Assembly (NCBI GenBank): GCA_031002005.1
Contig: JARYHS010009186.1
Span: forward strand, 101,961,992 to 102,025,991
Reading direction: 5' to 3'
Source of the DNA: Vandiemenella viatica
Taxonomy: Eukaryota; Arthropoda; Insecta; Orthoptera; Morabidae
DNA: 64,000 bases
A program made the translations under genes and the position numbers. This document shows positions 23,301 through 34,165 of the stretch, piece by piece; position 1 is the stretch's first letter; each line of letters starts with the position of its first letter. The notes beneath the pieces are model-generated. The model had not been told where the DNA came from and searched no databases. It saw nothing but the letters and a program-made list of their open reading frames with translations.

Positions 23301-24424
23301 AAGAAGACTCCACAGAGTCAATGTAACAAATTCCTTTGGGAAGTGAAATTCGATGGGAGAGTGGCAAATTCTACTTTGGAACCCCAGGCCAATGATAATA
23401 ATATAGAGCTCTAAGTTCTCTAATCTGGACCTTATAAGAAACTACGGAGAACAGAAGCAGTTTTCGTGACCATGTGAGTGTCCTTTTTAACATTAAGGCT
23501 TTGTTATGGGAAAATACTCGTATGATATTTTAGTTAACGTATAATATTTTCGGGAGTTAGGCACAGGACAGACGAGGCTTCGCTGATGCAAATTCAGCGT
23601 TATGTTGTTTGTTCCTCCACATAATGCTTACATGCTGACAGAAGGACTGAAGGAGTCACCTTCAAGTGGATCGAACTGGAATCAATGACGTCAAACACGA
23701 CGTGGCGTGTGGCCACGGAACAGTTTATTCGCTCTCAGTTCATAAGGAGCAGTTTAGTTGACAAGATGGGTTAACTTGTAGCTAAGCCGCTTCTCGCCAG
23801 CCTAGTCTAGCCAGCAATACATTCCGCTAAGTTCAGTCTGCCATTCTATCAGTCAACCTCAGTAGCAATCATTCATAGACGCGAGTCGGAAATAACCTTG
23901 CAGTAGCGCGCTAACGATTGTAACATGTACAGTCAAGTGCTACAATGAACAGGTTGTTCAGCAGTTAGCGTCGTGTCATTCATACAAAGGATAGATTATC
24001 AGCTAGTCATTTCACAAGTGCTAGCCTTCCTATCCACGTTGCTGGACGTAAACCAGCTGGTGTCAGACCTGACGTAATTTAACCTTTTATTAGTAACATC
24101 AAGACGCAAGAAGATAACGCAAAACGGATTACAAAATGGTTAGAAAATCCCAAAGGTCAGTCGAATCCACCCCGGCGTCCTTCCACTCGTCAACCGCCCA
24201 TAAAGTATAGACCACTCGAAACCAGACACCAGACAACTGGTGTCAAGGCGTGAAATACAATCGCGCTATCTGACAACCGAAGTACATAGACTTTCCGAGA
24301 GATATACGGTCGACATAATTTTCAGTAAGATTTAATTACTAATACCCAATCATCTGGTTTTCACACCAAGATATTTGTATCTCTGTTTTAGGTCGGATAA
24401 TAATAGAAAAATAAGAATTCGTAC
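23301..24424. other. Non-coding stretch, nothing recognised
   Basis: Somewhat less AT-rich between 23640 and 24300. It could hide an old LTR or a leader, but I found no paired repeats, primer-binding site or coding motif. Confidence 0.3.
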
Positions 24425-24694
24425 ATGAAGAAAGGGAGTATGGCTTTGTTGGTCCAGAGACACCGAAGGGTATTTCCGCCGCCTGATAACAAGAGATTCG
24501 ATATGCCTCCTCGTTACTACAGAAAGGAAATCAAACTTCGTCATGTGGGAATATACCAGTCCTCTGTTGCAGAAAAATTCAAGCCTTCAGCAACTTCCAG
24601 TAGATTTATGACACAAGGGGAGATATTTGATCTCAATTCTGAAATTGAAGAGGCTAATTCGGATTCGAGTTACCCCCATGCTCTTGGAGAATAA
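24425..24694 (+). CDS. Unrecognised 89-aa hydrophilic ORF, doubtful
   Basis: The ORF starts MKKGSMALLVQRHRRVFPPP and ends SDSSYPHALGE. The middle is charged (YYRKEIKLRHVG; IFDLNSEIEEAN), with no signal peptide, membrane segment or family motif that I know. An in-frame stop lies at 24404-24406, so it is not simply the continuation of a longer upstream exon in the same frame, although TTTTAG at 24386-24391 could be mistaken for a splice acceptor. The residue composition looks more protein-like than most chance ORFs here. A chance ORF remains the simpler explanation. A SINE begins just downstream. Confidence 0.2.
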   Translation: MKKGSMALLVQRHRRVFPPPDNKRFDMPPRYYRKEIKLRHVGIYQSSVAEKFKPSATSSRFMTQGEIFDLNSEIEEANSDSSYPHALGE

Positions 24695-24722
24695 ATCAAA
24701 TACTAAGGTGTTCAGATGGAAC

Positions 24723-24961
24723 GTAGATGGTGAGCGGTAATGCTCTGACCTCGCATTTGGAAGAACGTGGGTTCGAATCCCCGTCCGCCCATCTATATTT
24801 GGATTTTCCACGGTTTCCCGAAATCACTCCTGCCTAATGCCGGGATGGTTCCTTCGAAAGACCATGGTCGTACTCCTTCCCACTCCTTGTCCCCAGTCCT
24901 TTCTCACCGCTAAAGAACCTCGGATTCTTTGAGGCATAAACCAATAAAAGAAGGAAAAAAA
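24723..24961 (+). mobile_element. SINE family 1, nearly full length
   Basis: It begins GATGGTGAGCGGTAATGCTC, then CCTCGCATTTGG, a B box GGGTTCGAATCCCCGTCC, GGTTTCCCGAAATCACTCC and GCCGGGATGGTTCC, and ends TTTGAGGCATAAACC plus an A-rich tail. It sits 24 bp before another family 1 SINE in the same orientation. Confidence 0.85.
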
Positions 24962-24984
24962 TTAAAATGATCAGTTAACAAAAC

Positions 24985-25224
24985 CGAGCGTGGTGGTGTA
25001 ACGGTTAGCGTTCTGGCCTCGCATTCGGGAGGACGGCGGTTCGAATCCCCGTCCGGGCATCCAGATTTGGGTTTTCCATGGTTTCCTAAATCACTCCGGT
25101 CAAATGCCGGGATGCTTCCTTCAAAAGATCATGGCCGAATTCCTTCCCATTCCTTGCCCCCCATCCTTTCCCGTCTCTAAAGACCTTGCTGTTAAGATAC
25201 GTTAAGAATTTACAAACAAAAAAA
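24985..25224 (+). mobile_element. SINE family 1, full length with intact promoter boxes
   Basis: The head is CGAGCGTGGTGGTGTAACGG (A box), then CCTCGCATTCGGGAGGACGG and the B box GGTTCGAATCCCC. The body follows through CCATGGTTTCC and ATGCCGGGATGCTTCCTTC, then a CCTTGCTGTTAAGATACGTT tail and an A-rich end. The possible flanking repeats are gttaacaaa and gttagcaaa (one mismatch). This is the best reference copy in the window for the SINE 5' end. Confidence 0.9.
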
Positions 25225-26895
25225 GGTTAGCAAATTCTTGGAATATTCGTTACAGTCCAAAACTTGCACCTTATGATTTACATCTGTCATAAAACTTGAA
25301 GAACAGTCATTCAAGAAGAGAAATTTGACGTTATTAGCAACGGGACGTACATTACTTTAAGTAAATTTTGGTACTGAGAGTGTCTTCGAGACGAGTATTT
25401 AAGTTAGGAGATTATTTTGAAAAACAAGGAAGAAATGTGATTCATGCAGCTGACATTGACTGGAATAAAATTTTCAGAATTTTCTTTCCACTAGAACTTG
25501 AGTCTGGAATGCCATTTATATGAAAGCTATAACAAAATACATATTAGAATTTTATTCTGATTTCACAAATTCCTGAGGGTTGTATCAACAAATGTTGATA
25601 CATCAATCTCATATTTGTCAGTCACATATATCATAGAACGGTTATCTTACTCTGTAGTTCACAATAACTTCCTGATCACTGCACTTAAGATCCGGATCTC
25701 TTTCTCGAACCGTTATACCTTGGGGGGATTCCAGGCATCTTCCGCCTGTTTTGATATTCAAATGATGCGAGGGCTGCGGATTAATCACCACGGATCTGCA
25801 ACCGTTTGGCGCAACCCTTTGATGCGAAATGTCCTCAGCAACAGTAGCAAGATTTTCACAGCGTAACAAGCAGGTTTGTGATGCACCAAAGCGCACAACT
25901 GTGGACCAGTTTCCACCGTGCACACTTATACATTCCACCAATACATCGCAGTTGTAGCAAATGTTCTAATTTTTGGTATAGAGTTAAAAATTGTCACATT
26001 TTCATTGTTACCTAAATATCATAAATCTTTTATTTCCTACACGACACGCAGAAAAAATTCAATGAATACAACCATAACACTGATTTGAAATATGCACACA
26101 CCCAGCAGCTTTAGTTTCTAAGAACCCCTCATTCTCAAAACATGCTTCTTGCTTTCGAGGTTCTGTAGGTAAAAGAATCAGTTAAAAATTTAGGAAATTT
26201 TGCAACTGTTGACCTGATGTGTGTATTTGTCAACAGACTATCGATTGCTGTCAACATGCTCAGTTCGCCATCACCTGATGAAAATCGCAGAGGAAGCTGT
26301 ATAAATGTTCCTTATGGCTTTATGCATCGTCTAAATTGAAGATATTACCGGAGGGGGCACTAAATCGAGCTTCTGGGAATTTAATACCTTTTCTTCGGAT
26401 AACATATAAATAAGCACAAACAACAAGGGCTGTTTCATTCCTCAAATTTTTGTCAAAAATCCTAAGGGCGCTATCTACAAGTATGTCACTAGATTAATAA
26501 CATTGATATCGACTATTCGTTATCCAAAGGCCAAAGAATTCACCCCTGTCTTCAGTAATTTTATTTTGTTGAGGGCGTAGGGGCGGCATAGGGGCGGCAC
26601 AAGAAAGTTTTACCCCGTTGTTTAGTTTTCTTGTACTCTCTACACCTTTGACCAGAACTCTTTTTTTACCATCCAGCAGCTACATCTCCTATACTTACGA
26701 GAAAATGTTTCATTTCTTCTCGATGGTGTGATTTGTGTAAAACATCTAGCAGTTTCGTTGGACGCTAGCAACGTAGATTTCAACATATAGTTACACAAGA
26801 TCGCCTAGAATTTTTATAACAATAGCTGGTAGTCCTGGTACAGAATTTACAAAACAATAAAGCGTCCACAGTTCCAGAATAGTAACACCTTAACC
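25225..26895. other. Non-coding stretch, no recognised feature
   Basis: A 99-codon minus-strand ORF (25642-25941) and an 83-codon plus-strand ORF overlap each other. Neither shows a domain. No repeat ends are visible. Confidence 0.3.
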
Positions 26896-27150
26896 GCATT
26901 CCGGTAGCTTAGTGATTAAGACATGTGCTTTGGAAATACAGGACCCCGGGTTTAAATCTCGATATGGCCAGAAATTTCTAAAGGCTTCACATTATTCATA
27001 TGCGGTACACAAAAATGCTCCGTAGTTCAGGATTCCAAATTAAACTGCAGGTACTGTTAGGAACTGGACGCTACTGTTGATATACTAGCTTAGTACGCCT
27101 CCTACCGTAGGTTCCAACCATCCCTTGGATTATGGAATAAGCTGAGCTAG
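26896..27150 (+). mobile_element. Family 2-like tRNA SINE, decayed
   Basis: CCGGTAGCTTAGTGATTAAG matches an A-box region and CGGGTTTAAATCTCG a B-box region at tRNA-like spacing. Downstream, CCGTAGTTCAGGATTCCAAA and TTAAACTGCAGG correspond to the family 2 segment GTGGTTCGGATTCCACGTTAAACTG, in diverged form. Confidence 0.6.
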
Positions 27151-27236
27151 CACCTAATTTAACTAACTGAGTCCCTGGCTATGCTATCGGTTTACCAATT
27201 CTTAACATTTTATCACTTTTTTTTTTGCTGTCGTCA

Positions 27237-29517
27237 GTCTTTAGACTGGTTTGATGCAATCCTCCATCCCTTCCTATCCTGTGCTAGCCTCTTCATTTCT
27301 ACATACCCCTTACAACCCACATCCTCAATTATCTGCTTCATATATTCTAATCTCTGTCTACCTCTACAGTTCTTACCTTCGACTATTCCCTCCACTAACA
27401 AATTAACCAATCCAGCATGTCTCAAAATATGACCTACCAGCCTGTCTCTTCTTCCTGTAAGCTTCTTCCATAAACTTCTTTTCTCATCCATCATTTCCAA
27501 AACTCGTTCATTTCTTACTTTGTCTGTCCACCTAATTTTCAGCATTCTTTTGTAGCACCACATTTCAAATGCTTCAAGTTTCTTTCTTTCCGGTATTCCT
27601 AAAGTCCATGTTTCGCTACCGTAAAGTGCTGTGCTCCACACATAGAGTTTTAAGAAGTTCTTTCTAATTCCCAGATCAATAGCTTTTAACATCATTCCTG
27701 CTTCGGCCATCGGTTGTAATTTTGCTTCCCAAGTAACAGAACTCACTCACTTCTCCTATTGCATCCGATCCTATTTTTATATTTAATCTGCTAGTATTCG
27801 TATCATTTCTGCTACATTTCATCACTTTTGTTTTACTTTGATTTATATTCAGTCCAAATTCTTCCTTCAGTATTTTGTTCATGCCATTCAATAACTTCTC
27901 AATATCCTCAGCCCTCTCTGCTAATAAGACAATGTCATCCGCAAATCGTAGCATACTGATTTTTTTCTCCCTGAAAACTTATGCCACATGGAAATTTTTC
28001 TTTGACTTTCTTCATGGCTTCTTCTACATACAAGTTGAATATTAACGGGGATAGACTACAACCTTGTCTCACACCCTTTTTAACTGATGCATGTCTCTCG
28101 TGATTCTCTACTTTTATTACAGCCACTTGATTCTTATATAGTTTATAGAGTATTCTTCTATCTCGATACTTTAGACCTGACTTCTTTAAAATTTTGAACA
28201 TCTTGTCCCACCTAACATTATCAAAAGCTTTTTCTAAATCTACAAATGCCATAAAAGTATCTTTGTTTTTCTTGATCCGCCCTTCAAGTATTAATCTTAA
28301 AGACAGAATTGCTTCCCTTGTACCGCGATTTTTCCTAAACCCAAACTGATCTTCACTTACTATCTCTTCTACTACCCTTTCCATCCTTCTGTATATTATT
28401 CTGGTCAGTAATTTTGAAGCATGTGATGTTAGACTAATGGTGCGATAATTCTCACATTTGTCGGCTTGTGATTTCTTTGGAAGTGTGAAGATGATATTTT
28501 TATTAAAATCAGTTGGAATTTCTCCTGTTTCATAACTTTTTGATATCAGCTTGAATAATCTTTCGATTCCTTCCTCTCCTAGAGATTTAAGAAGTTCTGC
28601 AGGGATCTCATCAATTCCAACTGCCTTATTTGCTTTCAAGTCATTCAGAGCTTTATTAAATTCTGTCTTCAAAACAGGATCTCCTAAGTCATCAATGTCG
28701 ACATCGCCTTCCTTTTCCAATACACTATTGTTCAAGTAGTCCCCATCATACAGTTTCTCAATGTATTCCTTCCATCGGTTAGCTCTATCTTCTGAGCTTA
28801 AAAGAGGTTTCCCATCTGCAGTTTTAATGTTCATACCTCTTTTCTTCATTTCTCCAAAATTTTGTTTGATCTTTCTATATGCAACATCTACTTTTCCTAC
28901 GACCATTTCCTTTTCTATTTCTTCACACTTTTCTTGTAGCCATTTTTCTTTTGCTAATTTGCATTTCCTATTTATTTGATTTCTATATTGCCTGTACTGC
29001 TCTCTTCCTGCATCATCCTGAGCTTGTTTGTACCCTCTCCTCTGATCCATCAGCTGCAGAATTTCTTCTGTGATCCAAGGTTTTCGGGCAGCTTGTTCCC
29101 TAAAGCCTAATGTTTCTTTGCCAGCTTTCATTATTTCGGTCTTTAATGCATTCCATTCGTCCTCGGTTGAGCTCCTTTCACAGTTAATTCTTAGACCTAA
29201 GTCTACCATTTCTGCAAATTTTTTCTCTTGTGCTAGATTGTTTCAGTTTATTCACTTCCAGTCTGTTCTGTTTATACTGCTTCCTTACTCGCTTGAATTT
29301 CAGCCTGCACTTCATTACTATCAAATTATGGTCCGAGTCTATGTCTGCTCCTGGGTACGCTTTACAGTCTAGAACTTGATTCCTGAATCTCTGTTTGACC
29401 ATGATATAATCTAGCTGATATCTGCCTGTATCCCCAGGACGTTTCCAGGTGTATATTCTTCTTGCATGGTTCTTAAACAGTGTGTTCGCCACTACTAGCT
29501 TAAATCTTTCACAAAAT
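27237..29517 (-). pseudogene. RTE LINE: endonuclease tail, reverse transcriptase, C-terminal domain
   Basis: The endonuclease end contains DYIMVKQRFRNQVL and the catalytic-type DSDHNLIVMKCRL. Reverse transcriptase motifs follow in order: NYRTISLTSHASKLL, EDQFGFRKNRGTREAIL, AFVDLEKAFDNVRWDK (first catalytic Asp region), VRQGCSLSPLIFNLYVEEAM, and FADDIVLLAERAEDIEKL with the FADD active site. The C-terminal domain has STALYGSETWTLG, MWCYKRMLKIRWTDK, VGHILRHAGLVN and AQDRKGWRIASNQSKD. Three lesions break the frame. One is an extra base in the T run 29219-29224. The second is an extra base in the T run 27960-27966, just before FADD. The third is a net 56-bp loss near 27740 relative to the copy at 57 kb, between NDVK and IDLG. 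It would have copied its RNA into DNA at a nicked target. Confidence 0.9.
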
Positions 29518-29768
29518 TCTAGCAACCTATAGCGTTCTGGCCTCGCATTCGGGAGGACGGCGGTTCGAATCCCCGTCCGGGCATCCAGATTTGGGTTTTC
29601 CATGGTTTCCCCAAATCACTCCAGGCGAATGCCGGGATGCTTCCTTCAAAAGGCCATGGCCGAATTCCTTCCCATTCCTTGCCCCCATCCTTTCCCGTCT
29701 CTAAAGACCACGTTGTTAAAAAGGGACGTTAAACTCTTACAAAAAAAAAAAAAAAAATCTAGCAACCT
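29518..29768 (+). mobile_element. SINE family 1 inside the LINE, 11-bp duplication
   Basis: The SINE body is 29529-29757, flanked by tctagcaacct at 29518-29528 and 29758-29768. It is 5'-truncated: it starts at TAGCGTTCTGGCCTCGCATT and so lacks the A box, but has GGTTCGAATCCCCGTCC, the full body and a 17-nt A tail. Its orientation is opposite to the host LINE. The perfect duplication and clean consensus-like sequence make it a young insertion. Confidence 0.95.
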
Positions 29769-30377
29769 GCTTCCTTGCTCATTTCTTTCTCCTAGACCAA
29801 AACTTCCTACAGTATTCCCCTCTTTTCCTTCTCCCACTATTGCATTCCAATCACCCATGATTATTAGATTTTCCTCCCCTTTCACATATTGGATTAATTC
29901 TTCGATTTCAGCATATATTTTTTCTATTTCTTCGTCATCTTCCTGAGACGTTGGCATATATACTTGTACTAATGTGGTTGGGACAGGCTTAGTTTCTAAC
30001 CTCATCAAAATAATCCTGTCACTAAAATGTTCATAATAACTCACCCGTTTCCCTACTTTCTTGTTCATTACAAATCCTACACCAGTGACTCCATTGACAG
30101 CTTGTGTGCTAATTATCCTGTATTCCCCAGACCAGAAATCCTGTGCGTCCTTCCATTTAATCTCACTAATCCCAACAACATCTAACTTAAGTTGTTCCAT
30201 CTCCCTTTTTAAGTTTTCTAACCTACCTGCCCTATTCAGACTTCTAACATTCCACGCTCCGACTCGTAGAATGTTTCTATCCATTCTGATGACTCCTCCC
30301 TGAGCAGTCCCCACCCGGAGATCCGATTGGGGGACTATTTTACCTCCGGAATATTTTACCAAGGAAGAAGCCATCAT
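29769..30377 (-). pseudogene. RTE LINE endonuclease N-terminal part, cut by a SINE
   Basis: The ORF opens MMASSLVKYSGGKIVPQSDL and runs into the endonuclease/exonuclease/phosphatase fold: RVGAWNVRSLNRAGRLENL, LDVVGISEIKW (the conserved Glu), YMPTSQEDDEEIEK and IIMGDWNAIVGEG (the conserved Asp-x-Asn). This domain is widely annotated in insects as 'craniofacial development protein 2-like', which is an RTE endonuclease and not a host developmental protein. It stops at EQGSRLLDF, where the antisense-inserted SINE and its 11-bp duplication interrupt the frame. The downstream half resumes at 29517. Confidence 0.9.
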
Positions 30378-30729
30378 GATATATGTAATTTTAGAGGATT
30401 ACATGTCCTCGGGATACCCTTTGGGTCTTTAATGCAGTGGTTTCCCGTTGCCTTCTGCATCCCCATGCCGTTGATCATTTCTGATTCATCCGCCTTTAGG
30501 GGCCGTTTCCAACCCCAAGGGCAAGAGGGTGCCCTGAACCGCTCCCCGCTCTTCCGCCCTCCTTTCGGAGGCCGTTGGCAAGCAGTGGGTGACTCCTTAT
30601 ACCGGGAATCTTTCAGTCGCCAGAGCCTCGTCCGTGCAAACAGGGTGCACCACGTGAAGGAGAGGTTGACATTTGGTTGGAAAAGACTAGTATAGTCTCT
30701 CCCAAACCCTTACACCCCATTTTATCACT

Positions 30730-31063
30730 ATTCATAATATTTGCCAGGTATCAGTAACTGATAAATGTCATTTAATTTTTTTTAAGAGATTTGAAACAAA
30801 TTATTGTATACTGAAATAGAAAAGCTAAACAGTTGAAAAACACACAAATGTGCAGGTATATGGGACTTCATTTCAATTTAGTTCAATGTGTTTGAACTGG
30901 TAGAAAAATTCTTTGATACTGTGTATCCTTACGGAAACTCAGATTTGTTTTTTATCAAGAGATTTTCCTTTTTACAGAGGTTTTACTCCAATACAACAAC
31001 AAAAATGTCGGAACACAGAATTCGACTTTATCTTCTCAAAATATTTCTCATGTTAATCTGGTC
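30730..31063. other. AT-rich spacer, nothing recognised
   Basis: It follows the 5' side of the RTE LINE. No motif is seen. Confidence 0.4.
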
Positions 31064-31246
31064 TTATGTATCTTCCTCTTCTACACCAAATCTTCTCATT
31101 GCTGTCTGTCTACTTTGGAGCCAGATAAACATGGGCCGTCCTCTTTTACTACTTCCTTTATCTTCCGATTCCTGTATCAGTTTTGGTATTCTAGTATATT
31201 CCATTTTTCTTACGTATCCATACCATTCTAAAACACCCCGGCCCAT
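31064..31246 (-). pseudogene. LINE C-terminal fragment
   Basis: The minus-strand 60-aa translation has VLEWYGYVRKMEYTRIPKLI and SSKRGRPMFIWLQSRQTAMR. The pattern 'L.WYGHV.RM…RIPK…RGRP…W' is the usual C terminus of endonuclease-type LINE polyproteins in insects. Its sequence is not that of the RTE copies in this window (compare VGHILRHAGLVN), so it comes from another LINE family. No catalytic part is left, and the N-terminal side is missing. Confidence 0.7.
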
Positions 31247-31683
31247 ACGGCTATACCAGGCCTCAATACCAGAAGATCCGTTAACATTTCAGCTCAGAAA
31301 CTTTACACCGTTACAGTATTATCACTGTGCGGCAAATCTTGAGTATGAAAGCTTAAAGATTTTTTTTTTTTTTTCAGCTACCTTACATTCCCTCAAGGAC
31401 TCTAGTTATGTCGTTGGAGATTCTGTAAGATAGGAAACCGGTTAAGCAATGTATGCAACAAGTAGCAGATGACTGATGGGGAGGATGAAATGGGGAAGGG
31501 TGAGGGGTGTCAAAATGGCAGCTGCAGTTGAAGGAAGTGGTGAGAAATGGGGAGCGAGGTGCAACCATACAAACACAACTAATGACAGAGGGTCGGGGAA
31601 CACTACCTGCTTGGTCGGGATTCAACAACCGGCTTCCCAGCTGGGGAGATAATAAAGGGCATAGTTAAACGGCCACCTCCTTT

Positions 31684-32074
31684 GGGGGCATCCACAAATT
31701 ACGTGAGGTGTTTTTCCGGATTTCTGGACTCCCCCTCCCCCCTGGTGAGATTTCGTGAGATCTGGCCGGACACCCCCCCCCCTCTGGTGAGATCTGGTCC
31801 GTGAGAACCCCCCCCAGAAATCGCCCTCGAAACTTTCGTAGACTTTTTTTTTTTAAGGTCACACACCCTAACTTTTTTGACGAAATACCCTCCTAAAATC
31901 GACTTTGGCGCAAATTGTAGACCTTTTTTTTGGCTCTACTATCCCCCAATTTTTTCGCAAAATCTCACGTGAGATTTCCGTAGACCCCCCCCTCCCCCCC
32001 TGGTGAGATCTGGTGAGATTTCGCCGGACCCCCCCCCTCCCCTATTTCACCTCACGTAATTTATGGATGCCCCC
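31684..32074. mobile_element. MITE family B, copy 1 (391 bp)
   Basis: The left end GGGGGCATCCACAAATTACG continues TGAGGTG. The right end is CACCTCACGTAATTTATGGA then TGCCCCC. The 27-bp arms differ at one position. The flanks are ttt at 31681-31683 and ttt at 32075-32077, a possible 3-bp duplication. The interior contains repeated 'GGTGAGAT(C/T)TGG…TTCG' words and C runs. It has no coding capacity. Confidence 0.85.
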
Positions 32075-32260
32075 TTTCTGTATATGTGAAGAGCACTGCA
32101 GATCCACGCGGGACGTTAGAATTAACCTTCTCGTACCTGTAGCACCTGCATCTCTTTTAATTTCTTATTTTAAAGTGTTTTGAATCATATCTTTTAACTA
32201 AAAGAAACTCGGTAGTAAAGTATGTGTATTCAAGACAGTATTTGTAATATGTGCGAAACT

Positions 32261-32460
32261 TAGCGATCTGATAGCTCAGTGAATAAGGCGTTTGCCTTCA
32301 AAGCTTAGGGTTCCGGGTTCGAATCCCTGTGCGGTGAGGTAATTGACGGGCGTTTCTTGGTCATAGGAATATGCTAGCGGATTCCACGTTAAGCTTGTAG
32401 ATCAAACTACGACAATGACCGAATGCGTTGCAAATCGAAACTACGTCAGTCGTATAACAA
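32261..32460 (+). mobile_element. tRNA-derived SINE family 2
   Basis: ATAGCTCAGTGAATAAGGCG (A box) and GGGTTCGAATCCCTG (B box) lie at tRNA-like spacing. They are followed by GGATTCCACGTTAAGCTTGT and a terminal GCGTTGCAAATCGAAACTA matching the family 2 end (compare CGCAGCGAATCGAAAAC at 44.1 kb). Confidence 0.7.
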
Positions 32461-32589
32461 GAATTTTTATTCACTTTCACGTTTGTAAATTTTCTGACAA
32501 GTTTCAGATTTAGATGCATTTCATTCTTGTTATTCGAAGATAGGGATAAATATTAGACTTGAAATCTAGCACAACCGACTGAGTCAACT

Positions 32590-32606
32590 GCTCTCTCTCT
32601 CTCTTT
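32590..32606. repeat. (CT)n microsatellite
   Basis: A short run of CT dinucleotides of about eight units, followed by a T run. Confidence 0.8.
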
Positions 32607-32728
32607 TTTATACATACCACATAATAAGTCTATATGTGACATATGTGTTTAATAGTAAATGTTATAGAGAAAAATTTTGATATGAAGTGATATAATCAAC
32701 ACAAAAATTAGAACTAATAGTCCGTCAC

Positions 32729-32935
32729 GGAGCCTGGTGGGTGAAGGTTAGTGATCCAGAGGACGCGGGTTCGAATCTGTCCTGCAATCCTAGTTTAGAT
32801 CTGCTATAGTTTTTCCAAATCACTCTAGCCTAATACCGGAATGGTTCCTTAAAAAGTCTATGGCCTAATTTCTTCTTGTCTTCAATCTTCTTCCTGCTTT
32901 AATAATATCAACGCCAACGAGCCGTAATGCTCTGA
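32729..32935 (+). mobile_element. SINE family 1, diverged copy
   Basis: It begins GGAGCCTGGTGGGTGAAGG, has B box GGGTTCGAATCTGTCC, then CCAAATCACTCTAGCCTAAT, ACCGGAATGGTTCCTTAAAA, and a degenerate tail CAACGAGCCGTAATG. There are numerous substitutions from consensus and no A tail, so it is older than the 25.0- and 29.5-kb copies. Confidence 0.8.
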
Positions 32936-33234
32936 AAACAATCGGTCAATTGCGAGTCAAGCCTCCCGTATTTAGGGTTTTGTACTATAATGACGTTAAT
33001 AGATATTTTTGCCAAAAGATAGTCGCTTGGTACAAAAATCAACGCTTGACTCATTTTCGGTTTAGGCAGTTGTCTCCATTTCACAGCTCTAACGGCGCTC
33101 GCATAGGTAGTGAAATCGTTAGGTCCTAATAAAATATCTTACAGGTATATTATCCTCTAAAGAATTTTCAGTTAAGATCACTATTTAATAAAATAGTTAC
33201 AATATAGGCCATAAAACCAAAAACTAACCTAGTC

Positions 33235-33475
33235 CACAACCTAAAGGTTGGTTGGATCCTTCCGCAGGAGGCATACTAAGCCATTGTGTCAGAGGTAGGA
33301 CGGCCAGATCCCTTCCTCGGAGACCTATAGTTTAACGTGGAATCCGAACCACGGAACGACCTGGCGTAGCTAATGTGATCAAACGCGACTCTTAACAGTC
33401 CTTGTGCCCACGAGGATTTTAACCCATGACCGGAGCAGCGAACTTCTGAAAGTAAGTGCCTTAACCACTCTTTTT
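33235..33475 (-). mobile_element. tRNA-derived SINE family 2, minus strand
   Basis: Read on the minus strand, GAGTGGTTAAGGCACTTACT comes first, then a damaged B box (GGGTTAAAATCC), then CCGTGGTTCGGATTCCACGT and TTAAACTATAGGTCTCC. This is the same order as at 43.9 and 50.7 kb. Plus-strand coordinates therefore run from the 3' end to the head. Confidence 0.7.
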
Positions 33476-33480
33476 TTTTC

Positions 33481-34165
33481 TCCATATAACACATTTTTAT
33501 TTACAGATACAATAATTACACAAATAGCTGAGCAACCAGGCAGCTTTCAATATATGTCATATTTACCTCAAAATAAAAACTCTTGTTTGTTTTGCTTGAA
33601 ACTTAGAAACTATATTAGATGTAAATATGTTTAGCATTTTTAGTTTGAAAACATAATATGACCGATATTGAGAACAAATTTCAATTTCTTAGGTAACACC
33701 ATTTTTTAGATAGACCCGTATACAAAGTTGATCTAAATTATCAACTTTGACGTCTTTATTTTCAAATGAAAAAACTGTAAAAACGAATATTAGTAATTTA
33801 CTTAATAAGCTTTAAATATCTGTACTTCACAAAAGAAAATATATTTTTGATCCGTTTAATGTTGCTAAAACACTTAGAATATAATTTTCCAAAATTAAAA
33901 AAGAATTTTTGGGTTGCAATAAAAACGATAAAATTTGAAGTCTTTGACTTAATCCATTTAAGTGCTAGAGGGATGGACGAATGAACGAATTGATAGCGAA
34001 TGGTCAGCAGTAGGTCTCAGTATACCATTGGACACAGATACCTAAGAACGAGCACAGTCATTTAACACACCATTAAATTATCTAACAACAAGCCAGGCCT
34101 GTAAGCAGTAGATGTATAATGTTGAACATTTTGAATACTTAGGTCAATATCCTTAGCTGCTATAC
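33481..34165. other. AT-rich spacer, nothing recognised
   Basis: No ORF, RNA gene or repeat end is visible. Confidence 0.4.

Larger units (their letters stand above)
27206..30729 (-). mobile_element. Full-length RTE-clade LINE with 12-bp target duplication
   Basis: The body spans 27218-30717 and is flanked by identical cattttatcact copies at 27206-27217 and 30718-30729. The 3' end (low coordinates) finishes in a short A run, T on this strand, directly after a very short 3' UTR. The sense order is an apurinic-type endonuclease, then reverse transcriptase, then a C-terminal domain, in one former reading frame. Without the inserted SINE the element is about 3.26 kb, a normal length for RTE elements. 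The 5' end has about 340 bp of GC-richer leader. The reading frame is broken by a SINE, two homopolymer frameshifts and a net 56-bp deletion, so this copy is inactive although complete in outline. Confidence 0.9.

Noticed and set aside
23560..24320. Possible LTR or retroviral-like leader
   Set aside because: No second LTR copy, primer-binding site, polypurine tract or gag/pol coding was seen.
25615..25941. Minus-strand 99-codon ORF
   Set aside because: No domain, overlaps an 83-codon ORF on the other strand, and has no splice or promoter context I can support.
29646..30377. Possible host gene for a craniofacial development protein 2-like protein
   Set aside because: It lies inside a retrotransposon with flanking duplication, directly upstream of reverse transcriptase. 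The name is a common misannotation of the RTE endonuclease.
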